Source: Ilex aquifolium
Lineage: Eukaryota; Streptophyta; Magnoliopsida; Aquifoliales; Aquifoliaceae
Assembly: GCA_951799425.1 (NCBI GenBank)
Contig: OX637409.1
Location: 14,001,460-14,065,459, forward strand
DNA: 64,000 nucleotides
Reading direction: 5' to 3'
Below are positions 1 to 10,374 of this stretch, piece after piece. Every line of letters begins with the position of its first letter. The stretch's first letter is position 1. A program made the position numbers and the translations under genes. The notes beneath the pieces are model-generated. The model was given only the letters and a program-made list of their open reading frames with translations, had not been told where the DNA came from and did no database searches.

Positions 1-274
1 TGTATGGTGTAGGTTGCATGGTGAGGACTATAAATACCCTCCCTTGCATTTGGGTTAGGCATCCTCCAAAAAATAAATCTTTGTATTCTTAGTGTGGTGT
101 CTTGAGTGTAAGTTGTGAGCTTCCTATTGAGTGTCTATTTCTCTTCATATTGGGAGTGGTCTTTGGAAAGTGTTGTAGTGTCTTTTATCGTGGGTATAAT
201 ACAAGTAATTTGTTTACTTGTTTGGGTCCAATATTAGTAAGTTTAGAGTTGTGTACTCTAATTTTTTCTCAACA
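1..274 (+). mobile_element. 3' part of an LTR (LTR retroelement or solo LTR) in a bS18 intron
   Basis: This stretch has no counterpart in the second copy of the locus, and homology between the copies starts abruptly at 275 (matching 26032). It reads like the downstream part of an LTR: a TATA box (TATAAATA) at 29-36 and a terminal CA at 273-274 directly before the host word tttag. The left end lies outside or at the edge of the window, so the element type and target-site duplication cannot be checked. It would sit in the intron before the last bS18 exon of copy 1. The LTR reading is inference from TATA box, CA end and presence/absence. Confidence 0.5.
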
Positions 275-724
275 TTTAGTTTAAGATGACTTCACCAGTT
301 GGTATGTCAAACACCATGAATCAGCGAGTTGGCTAGCTGACTGCTCTTCATTGCTTTAAGTTATTGAAAATAACAAACATTTATGCACTTTCCTCCTCCT
401 TCCGTGCCCCAGGAATTGATCTCGTTTCCATTTACTTGATGAGTTTTGTCTCTGGGTCCAGTTGAGTGACTTGAAATTTTGACAGGTGACTGGTGATGTG
501 ATAAATGCAGTGGGCAATTAATTCTTTTCCCATCCTCCTTTCCTACCTGCTTCTCCTATAGCCCAAATTTTGTCTCAAATATTTCACCAGAATTAGTTCA
601 GGATTCTTAGTTCTAGTCCAACAAGTTACTTTTGTGAATTTGTCCTCTATGTGCCTTTGTTTCAAGAATCCATAGTGAAATGTGAGCCTGTTTCTCAGCA
701 TAATTTTCCTTGTTCATCCTGTAG

Positions 725-934
725 ACCCGAATTAGCGCCAAGGCCCAAAGGAAAGTTGGTAGGGAGATCAAGACAACCTGAGCTTTTGGCCTAATGCCTT
801 TCACCACGATGGGGACAAAACAGTTTGTTTTTGGAAAAACAATGAAGGATATGGACAAGGATTATGAATATGACACCTCCGATTTTCAGAATTACGTGGA
901 TGCAGAATCAGATGAAGACCCTATTGTAGCCTAA
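725..934 (+). pseudogene. bS18-like ribosomal protein, last exon, copy 1 (premature stop)
   Basis: The exon follows a TGTAG acceptor at 720-724 and ends with TAA at 932-934. Its product resembles the C-terminus of the nuclear-encoded plant bS18 family of organellar small ribosomal subunits: basic stretch RISAKAQRKVGREIKT, then AFGLMPFTTMGTK, then an acidic tail. Codon 19 (779-781) is TGA where I recall the family has arginine, so about 50 residues would be lost. CGA to TGA is a simple CpG transition. The matching exon in copy 2 has the same TGA. Earlier exons lie outside the window or were displaced by the LTR at 1-274. Family assignment is from memory of conserved motifs. Confidence 0.7.
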
Positions 935-2230
935 CAATTTTATCCTCAAAAGTAATTTTGGTTGCCAATATCTCTGAAATTTGGTGTGTGAGATGAACAA
1001 TTTTATTAGAACGTTCTTTTTCAGTGTGCAGTAAAAATCAAGCCTGCTTAACTACATGGCCAGGTTTCTAGAATTGTGATACTCCTCCCACTGAGCAAGC
1101 TCTATCATTCCACACTCGTGCACGCTAAGAACTTAGAGTTTTCCATGGAAAGTCCTACTCGCTGGAGTGAGCATCCTGTAACAGGCGTACCCATACTGTA
1201 TAATCAATGCGGTTAATAAGGGTGATACCCACTTTAAATCTGCATTCCTGTGTTCAAATACTTGTGTGAATCAGATGTTTAATTTCTTTTGGTGTGTTCA
1301 AGTGCCAGGGTGTATGGTCTGGGTTGGAACTTTGAATCCATGGATATTTGATAGTGCTCTGGTTCTTTGTGCAGTCTTTAGATTTTCTTGAATTGCGTTA
1401 GAAGTTAGAACTAGGAATACAGATGGTGCATAGCATACTTTTTATATTTAGAGGAGTATGTTGTGCAACCAAATTACATTTTTATTGTTTTTTATTACAT
1501 GTGCCCTTTTTGTCATTGTGGTTCTGTTTTGACTTTTGTAGCAGTAAATCCTCCTAAGGTCATGGGATTCCAGTCCATCGAGAAAAGTAAAGACACGAAA
1601 ATACTCTTGAACCCTTTTTAATTGAAATCATCGACTAGTAGGTGGATTTATCCTCCGACAGGAAGTAGCAAGTATGATTTAGCCTCCACAGTTTTGGACT
1701 ATAAACAGATTGACTCGTCAACCTCGTTTAATAAATCAGCCGAAACCAATACAAAGTCGGTCAAATACAATTTATACTCGAGCACAAATTCAACACAATA
1801 CCAACTTGATTATACATCCAATGATAAGTGAACCGAGTATAAATTGAGTAAATTTTAATATTTGTAAACACCGCTTGAATTTGTTAAGAAGGAATTAATG
1901 CTCCCCCCATCCTTCGGTTTGGCTTTATTATCCATGTCTACGGCTATGTGCAACAATACTAATTATTTTAATTTTGAGAATGACAAAAGCTACATTCAAA
2001 TTAGTTTGGTGGTCCATGTACACAAGCTTTCTAAGAACTTCTTCTGCTTCTTCCTCTTTTGTAAACAACTACGAAGCTGTGAAATTCAGTAGTCCAAGCT
2101 AATGGATATAAGAGGTGTTTCTTATATTCTGGCAGAATGTCTATAATGCACACCCATAATATGTGACAATTGCCAGTCATGCTATATACAACTCAATAAC
2201 AACATTGAAGGTCTGTAGTGCATAGTAATA
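935..2230. other. Convergent intergenic stretch between bS18 and PLC, copy 1
   Basis: Non-coding DNA between the 3' ends of two convergent genes, matched by 26692-28007 in copy 2. An open stretch at 1622-1831 is kept in both copies, but it has no recognisable domain and does not look like a gene. Copy 2 carries a ~48-base segment near 26759-26806 (gataactatcattctgaac...) that copy 1 lacks. Nothing else identifiable. Confidence 0.6.
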
Positions 2231-2779
2231 TCATATAAATCTGAAACCCATAAGAAGCCTTACAGATTTGAACCTTTCTCCCTTCTGATCATGCAGTGGA
2301 ACACATCGGATCCCAGTCCTCAACTCGGCCAGTGGTAGACATGTTTGGCCACCGAAGTCATGTATTTTGGATCTGTCGTACTCCATAACCTCAATCCGAA
2401 GTAAAGCCAGTTCAGGAACAGTGAGTGGGAATTCAAACACCTCATCCCACACTGGTATCCACTGATCCTCAAGTGCCGTAGTTTCCATCATTCTCGTATC
2501 AGCAGGAACTCCTGCAATTCCAACCTGCATATAGATCAGTCAGTGAACACATTCCTTTCTGCCAATTTTATGCTCCTAAATGAGATTGATTTCAGTAAGA
2601 AGTTTTGAGTAGCATCGAGATGCTAAAATCGTGTGTGTGTGAGAGTGAGAGAGAGAGTAAAAAAAAAGATATTCATGGTAATTAATACTTTGTAAACTTA
2701 TTTCTAGTGCATACGTATTCAACAAAAAAAAAAAAACTATAAGCTGTAGGTGGAGCATCGTCAAGTGTCTCAAACTTGA

Positions 2780-4400
2780 CCCAAAAAAACCCTATTTAAG
2801 TGGCATCAAAATTGAAAGGCAATGACCATCCATTAACCATTTGATGTATGCAGATGACCTGATAATTTTTTCCAGAACCTCTTTGTAAGAAGTTGCAGCC
2901 ATCAAACAATTCTAGGAGCAATATGAAACCTGGTCTGACCAACAAGAAAATAACACAAAATCTGGCATATCTGTTAGCCCCAATACAACCCCACAGATAA
3001 ACTTAAACCTCAAGTTGGGTCTGGGATATGCAGCGCCTATCTTCATGCCATAAACTTGGGACTCCTAGTGTTCCTATCAGGATCAAAGTCCGCTACAAGA
3101 TGTATTTTGCAGGCAGAACAACACTGATCAAATCATTCATATAAGCTCTGCCAGCATATTAAATGCAACCCTTTTCTCTTCGCCTTTCCTTCTGTTCAAG
3201 GATTGATACTTAAGTGAGGAGATTTTGGTGGGGTTCAATATATAAACGAAGATTGAAAGGAGGGTTAGGCTCCAGTCGTCTGCAGGATATTAACAAAGCC
3301 TTCCTTTCCAAAATGGCTTGACCAATCCAAAGAATGACTCCAAATGTGACAAATAGGCAGCACTTAAATAGTGCTCCAGATCTTCCTTCCGAAAATGTTC
3401 AGGTCCATCAATCTGATTCAGTAATTTGGAAAGGCATTATCCAAAGCAAATACAATCTTTGAGGGTAATTGTAGGAAAATTGGAAATGGACAATATCAAC
3501 ATGTGGACCAAACCATGGGTGCCCTTCCTTCCCAATTTCAGAGTTACTCCAAAGAGCTAAGTGATCACTTCCCCATTTGGGTAGAAACATATTGATCGGA
3601 ACAACTCCAAAATGGAACGAAGCCCTATTAAATGAGCTATTTCATCAGAATACGGTTCAAACTATCCTACAGATCTCAATGCCACAGTTTCCTATGTAAG
3701 ATTTCTGAATTTAGACCCTTGATACTAGAGGTCTATTCTCAGTCCCTGAAAATATGTTCAGGATATATATTCCCATTTCCCGAATGAAGCAAAATTTCAG
3801 AAAGGCAACTCATGGCGCATCCCTGCAAAAGTGCTGCCAACAATAATATACAGATGGTCTCTTCCTCCTCGAGGGAAATTATAATCAATGTTGATGCTGT
3901 AGACAGAACAACATTCATTTTTCTATAGAATCTAATGGGAGCATAACTGATATGTGGACCACATATTCCCCCCACTCAACCCAAAATTTTTTGAAGCTTA
4001 TGCCCTGAAGCTAGAACTCCTGAGAGCTAGTAATGAAAGCTGCTCCAATGTTCACTTCAAAGGGGATTCCCAGAAATCCATCTCATATGCCACCTCTCAT
4101 CTGGTCCCAACTGGAGGATTGCAAACCTTATTGAAGATGTGATGCAATTCAGACAACGTCACTCAAGCTGGAAAATAGCTAAAATTCACAGATCGTTGAA
4201 TGCTTCATGAACTAGCTCAATGGGCAGCCATACCGAACTTCTCAGGTTCACTTCTACGAGAAAACATCATAAGCACAGCCCAAGTAGCGGGAAAAAGACT
4301 GGAAAGAGTCTTCACCACCCCATCATAGTCCCAAATCACCTTATTTTAATTCAATTTTGTTTTCAATGTTATTCTCTGCTTTTGTTCTAACTTTAATTGC
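2780..4400 (+). mobile_element. Degenerate L1-type LINE (RT C-terminus, zf-RVT, RNase H) in PLC intron 8, copy 1
   Basis: Broken plus-strand frames contain the reverse transcriptase active-site box [10 protein letters not shown] at about 2847-2877. They are followed by the RT tail, a zinc-binding-region-like stretch and, around 3980-4140, an RNase H-like remnant with the words [15 protein letters not shown]. Many stops and frameshifts interrupt it. No poly-A tail or target-site duplication is visible, so the limits are approximate. It is antisense to PLC. The same remnant sits at 28570-30190 in copy 2, so insertion predates the duplication. Confidence 0.72.
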
Positions 4401-4423
4401 CGGATAGTCTTTTCTAATCTTAC

Positions 4424-4510
4424 CCTTGTAAAGAAGTCTGGCGGTGAATATAGATCAAAGTGCGTACGGTGGAAATCTGAATGCCATCCTTCCCCCATTT
4501 ATATTTGTAC
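4424..4510 (-). pseudogene. PLC copy 1, exon 8 (start of C2 domain) with in-frame TAA
   Basis: The exon lies between a CAG acceptor (4513-4511) and GTAAG donor (4423-4419), is 87 nt and encodes 29 codons. It ends in the family signature [14 protein letters not shown]. The fourth codon is TAA immediately before ATGGGGGAAGG. The same position at 30288-30286 in copy 2 is TAT, giving LYMGEGW as in other plant PLCs. It is too short to show up as a conventional open reading frame. Confidence 0.88.
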
Positions 4511-7500
4511 CTGTTTTTAACAAAAAGCAACATAGATGCATTTCAAACCAAAATGGAAGGTGATCATCACATAGTTAAAATTTGTGTCAGACTTATGCAC
4601 CTGCAAAGTAGTCTTAATTGGTAAAGTCTCCCTGGGATCAAAATCTCTATTTAATAAAAGATCTGGTTTTTTCACAAAACCACAGCCACCATTGGCTCTG
4701 AACATTCCTTCTGTCACCCAAAGATGTTTTCCATGTCCCTGATGAGGAAGAAAATAACATAATAAAAAAGCACTCAAATAGAGTGCAAGCAAATGTTCTG
4801 ATCCATAATTTGCTTGGATATTTCTAATAAGTCACAAAACAATGTTCTACTTGATTGAATGCATGAGTTGATTTATATACAACAAGGAACAACAGCTAAT
4901 TTGCACAATTAGGACACACAAAAACTCTTTTGTGCCCGTGCCATTTAAAAAGTTACCACAGAATAGAAAGTTTAAATATCCGAACACATTATATTCTGCT
5001 CTCAACTTCTTTACCCAAAGCATTTCTTATTTTAACCACCTACAGTTGATGCTGATTCGGAGAATGGCTTCCCTAATGACTCTTGTGATAAGAGAATAAT
5101 CACATTCATTAGTGTTCTGCCAGGGGAAATCATGTCTGATGGCATCAATATCCTATGTGTTCTAATGGTCATGTGAAACAGCGTATGCAGACAAGTGACC
5201 CCAATTTCTGCATATGCCTCTTTACATTGCAAATATAAGTCTCTCTCTCCATCTCCAAGTACCCTAAAAATAATTCAAATATTATGGCTGTTTCCTAGCC
5301 CTACCCATCAGAAACTGTAATTTGAAGCTCATGCAGTGGAGCTGTGTTTCTCTAGACATCCTCAATTTAGTTGTCCACTCAGAGTTGCAGCAATATTTGG
5401 ACTTTTGAATAGTAAACGGGTTGTGCAAATATCAGATGGCATGGAACTGAATATTAGAGGCAAATGTGTTTGAGGGTTAACAATTGACAAGTATACTAAA
5501 AGTAGTCTGACCTGCATGTTCAATGCAACCATTTGAGCTCCATGCATCCAACCAACCAGAGGATTGTAGTTAGATGAGCCAACTCGTGTACCCTTAGGGT
5601 ATATTCGTAGCAAATTCCTCTGGGTAAACCTAGAGCACCAACATGGTGCAAACAAATGGTAAAACTTCATAGATAACCATGTTACCAAGCAGACAAGGTA
5701 AAATCCTAAGCTATCTTTGCATGTCAGATAACCACTCAATAGCACATATTGTGCATGTCTGGAGCATGATACTTGTATATGCACCTCACCTTATGGATGC
5801 TCAAGCCTGATAAATGAAGGGAACATACAATTACCTGTTTAATTGTAAATTTTATTAATCATGAACCTTACCATTAGCCAGTTGACATTATTTTTTTTTA
5901 TAAGAAACACTGATTTCATTAAAAAACCAAAAATTATAAAGGACAAATCATAGTTGGACAAGATATCCAAAAACTAAGATACGAAAACATGAAAAAAAAA
6001 ACAAGAACAAAAAAAAAAACTCATGCATGGGCATGCAGTAGCACTACATTCCACATGTTGCAATCTAACTCGAAATAATGCAAGAAAGAGGGATATCTTC
6101 AAACTCTTTAGCCATAGACGCCTAAAAGGAAGCCAAAAAGTAAAGTTGTTCCCATAGTTCTTCAACCTCCTCACATTTGTCATAAAAAAACACCCAAACA
6201 ATAGCATTACAAGCACAACACCAAAGGATTTTTTACTTCCTATTCCCAGTCTGCTACAGACATCCAAATATATCATCAAAAACATGTTTCTTGGTGCCGC
6301 CCAAGAATGACCCACAAGTGTAAACAACTTGTTCCAAAGAGAGAATGCAACAAAGCAGTGAAGAAAGAGATCATCAATATTCTCCCCATCACCTTTCCAC
6401 ATAACACACCACTGCGGTCAAAGACAAATCTTAGGTCTTCTTCTTTGAAGCACATCATAAGCATTAAGCTTACCATGAGCAATTATCTATGCACAAATTT
6501 GCACCTTAAGAGGCACTCTAGATTCCCATATCACCCTCGAAGGTGATGGATAATCAATTAAAGACAAAGAATCGTACGCACGAACCAAGCTAGGGATTCA
6601 CACTTTGATTGTCGGAGAAAGTCGTAGCCCTTTAATTGCTTAGGAGTACCAGGTTTATTTAGTAAAAGCCTTTTCTTGCTTAATGCTTTCTTATCTCGAG
6701 TTATTCCCCGTGATCCATCTATGAGATCACTTGCACCAGCTTTGGATTAAACAAGATCAACCATAAAATCGTTTGAAATATTCCATAAAATTGTTTGAAA
6801 CGTTCCATAAAATTCTACTTGAATCCATTTGATTTTTTTTGCCGATAAATTCCGTGCTCGAAAATAACATTTTTTTTTTCAAGCACGTATTTTTCTAGTT
6901 CAAGTGTATCTTTTCTTTACCATGAATTATTTTCCTTGGTTAACAATAATTGTAATTTTGCCAATATCTGCGAGTTCCTTAATTTTCTTTCTACACCATA
7001 AAGGAAATAGGGTCATTCGGTGGTATACTATATTTGATCCGAAAGGAAGAAGATGAAACGAAGGAAAAAAATAGAAGTGATTAACTGAAAATCCAATTAT
7101 GGAAGAAAGATTTCACTATAATCAATATATTAAATCAAAGTCATATAATATTAAGTAATAAAATGATTTCTAAACTTTATTTCAAATCGTAGTACCGTAT
7201 TTTAGTTAAGTATCTTGTAAAATACTCTTGCCACAGATCCCATTTTCTATTCTGCCTCTATTCCTCTATGATTCATTTCATTCGAACTTGAAACTTGAGT
7301 CTCGCAGTTGTTGAATCTACTTTTCATATCCAAAGCCATCATTCTTTGTTCATCTTCGGCTTCGTTGCCAAAGTCTTCTATGAAAAGCTCATCCTCATCA
7401 TCCCTACCTCTCACAACTAAATCCGAATCCATTTCCACTCTTTTTGATCCATTCGACTTAGAACCCATGGCAGAATTTCGCTTGTGGCCATTGGCATTGT

Positions 7501-7584
7501 CATCACACCTCACCGAATCGTCATCGAGGGAATCTTGGATAGTCCTAGATGACGTCGCTTGGGAAGAACCATATTTTAGGCTAA

Positions 7585-8869
7585 CTAGTTGATACACACG
7601 TGCTTTGCACGTGGACAATCTCATTACGAATATTTTGTTTAGCACCAAAATTAGAAAAAGTGATCCCAACATAGCAAATAGTTGAAGTAAGCTCAATAAG
7701 ATTGTGATTTTAAATTTTAAATTTTTTTTTTTTTTGAGGTGGGGGATCAAAGGTTGAAAAAGTTTCAATCTTTATTTGCTTGACCCAAAACAAATAATAT
7801 TTTTCAAAGGTACATAAACTAATGTCTTTTCGGATTTTTTATTGTTCATTATAAAGCTCAAGGAGCAAACCTCTAACGTAAAAATCCAATTAATTATTGT
7901 GATTATTATAATTCTAACACCTTAATTTGACCTGCATTAAGTAATAATAGTAAGATTAAACTCAATAAAATAGTGTCTATATATTGATCGTTATTTTATA
8001 AAATCTAATCATATTTAGTATTGTAAATATACACCCAATGAAGAGATAGAAGAATACATGGTTATGTTAGATATATGAAGGATCACAAAATCTTACTTCT
8101 CTAGCTATTTGTTGTTCAATACTTTTGCAATTTTCTTGAAATATTTTTTCCAAGATGGAGTGTAAAAAAAATAATGAAGAGTTGAAGTTGAAAATAATTA
8201 TCCAACCATCAATATATAAAGACAAGACCACAAACTCTTTATTTTTGGGAAAATCGCAAGTCCCCACACATAAATAGGGGTAAAGGTGATTACCTAGCAA
8301 TCGAGTTCTACAATATAGAGATGACACATTTACATCAAACAAATACCTCAAGCGATGACATTTTTGTAGCAATCTTTGAAACCTAGTAGGAAATAGAGAA
8401 AAAATTTTAAATTTTTTTTGTAGTTACCATAAACTCTTGGTTTTTCCATGTCCATAAAACTCAGACATCAACTTAGGAGAAAATTTTCAAGCTTTCTTTT
8501 AGTCACAAAAAAATTTTGGCTTACAAACATTAAAACCTCAAATAAATTCATGTAGTTAAAATTAGAAGATCAAAAGTTGTCGAGTCCATTATATAGAGAA
8601 ACAAAAAAGTGGTAGTGTACTGTATTTGTTGTTACTCATAATGATATGAAGATCATTAGAGTTAAAATCAATAATTAAAGTTGAAATAAATACATGAAAT
8701 ATTAAATATATGTACATAATTAATTTAAGGAGATGAAATAGTAGTAGAGGAGTATGTAATTAATTGAAGAAGATAAAAGAAAATTATTCAAGAAAATTAT
8801 ATGTTTTATCAAGGATATTATAGTCAATCAAAAGTTTTTCACTTAATTTCCTTTTATTAGTAGTATAGA
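7585..8869 (-). mobile_element. Non-autonomous Helitron nested in the LINE, copy 1 only
   Basis: On the minus strand it begins TCTATACTACTAATAAAAGG (8869 downward) and ends with the hairpin CACGTGC-AAA-GCACGTG, then TGTATCAA and CTAG (7588-7585). It lies exactly between host A (8870) and host T (7584). These are the four Helitron hallmarks: 5' TC, 3' CTRR, subterminal hairpin, A/T target with no duplication. Copy 2 has the uninterrupted host sequence at about 33358-33366, a clean empty site. No RepHel helicase or recognisable captured gene is visible in its 1285 bp. Confidence 0.9.
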
Positions 8870-9128
8870 TACATTAGGCCTTTTCAGACCCCAAGCCCAC
8901 TTTTCCCGCCTCTTTAATAATAACTGCGCCCGACCATTTAAGCCCATCAAATGCACTTGTTGGATTTAGAATGAAAGAAGATCTCAGCCCACCTTGACTA
9001 GGCCTAACCCCTTGGGCTTCAAAGTGTTTAGTATAGCTCATTTCCTAAGAGCCCACCGATTTGGTTTTATTAACAAGTTGCAAACCCTTCTTCAAAGCAA
9101 ATTTAAATTTAAAGTTAGCATGTAAACC

Positions 9129-10374
9129 TCATTTATCTCCTTTTCCTTGGTAATTAATATATTCTCCTCCGCAATTAAACACCTCAATTAAAGCATTCTT
9201 ATCGTTAATTGATATTTCCCTTTGACTTCCTTTCATAACATCTAACTTCTGTATACCCCTTCCTCCCGTCATGACACGTACCCCATCAACCCTATTTGCT
9301 TCATCTTCAACCTCATGACCGTAGAATCCTTTTTTGGTGCTATCTCCTCCAAACAATCTCTTTTGCTCATCCCAATCGAACCTCCCATATTCTGAAAACC
9401 CTAATTCTAATGGAAAAGATTTCCAATCAAACTCAATAGTCCACAATGTACTCAACAGACCAAAATGGGGTTTATGAACCCTAAGCCTTGCTTGAAAGAG
9501 ATTCTCACAATTCTCTGTTTCACGATCAATTTCTATAAAACCACAACAATTTTCAATTTGTATAAAAACATCTCGATTCCACATATCCACCCACCCATAA
9601 ACAACACTATGCTTTGGTTTGAATTCGATTCTGGACACCATTTTTTTAAGCTTCACAGTAAAAGAGTCCAGCAAAAACCTGTTTTCCTTCGCCAAATATT
9701 TTCAGCCCTCAAAATATTTGGACAGAAAAGATGGTCTTGTCAGCTTGAAAAGGTTTTAAACAAACCTTAAAATTCAAAATTTTTGAAAGTTCACTCTGAA
9801 TCAATCCCCAAGGGTGAAAAAAACATTCCTTGATGCAGACCACAACATTCTTCCATTTCTGAAATTCCGTATAGATCATTTCATCACCTTTAAGGACAGT
9901 AGCATCCAAAGAATTCTTTCTACTATTACCTAGCTGATGCATCTTTTCATTCTCAACCATACCTCCTCTATTATTATCCTTCTGAAATAGAGATTGCTTA
10001 TGCCCATATAGAACATCCTCTAACAACCTTTCAAAAATCTCCCATCCCCTTTCAACAATTCCTTTAGGAATAATCAATCCTATTCTCCGTCCATTATTCA
10101 TCACCTTAGAAACTCTAAAAAAGTCACCAAATCTACTAGAGTCCACTTATATCAAAAGACAAAAGCCATTACCTCTGTACTTTTTGAAGAACACATCCTT
10201 CCTATTCCACTGAATAACATTCCAGGTAAACTCCTTCAGCCACAACAACCCTTCTTTATCGAACTTACAAGAAAAAGATCCATATTGATTCCATTCAATA
10301 ATACAAAAACACTCTCCAATCGACCCTTCAGTCTTCACATAAAAACATTTCTTCTCAATTGAAACTTCCCCCAT
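9129..10374 (-). pseudogene. LINE ORF1-like (DUF4283-type) fragments, copy 1
   Basis: Three broken minus-strand stretches (10374-10147, 10146-9709, 9695-9129) read in the order of plant L1 ORF1. The first contains a CFYVKTEG start, the second an IGLIIPKG...GWEIFERLL segment, and the third [19 protein letters not shown]...[10 protein letters not shown], which fits the DUF4283 pattern. No CCHC knuckle is evident. Stops separate the parts. The assignment comes from remembered family pattern and from lying inside the TSD-bounded LINE; it is not a host PLC exon. Confidence 0.55.

Noticed and set aside
779-781. RNA editing as an explanation for the bS18 TGA
   Set aside because: C-to-U editing acts on organellar transcripts and would not remove a TGA; this is a nuclear intron-containing gene.
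1622-1831. Ser/Thr/Tyr-rich plus frame (also at 27427-27636)
   Set aside because: Similarity reflects the duplication; no ATG in good context, no splice sites, no recognisable domain.
7247-7768. Minus-strand acidic frame in intron 5 as a host exon of PLC
   Set aside because: It lies inside the TSD-bounded LINE, PLC joins correctly without it, and part of the frame belongs to the Helitron.
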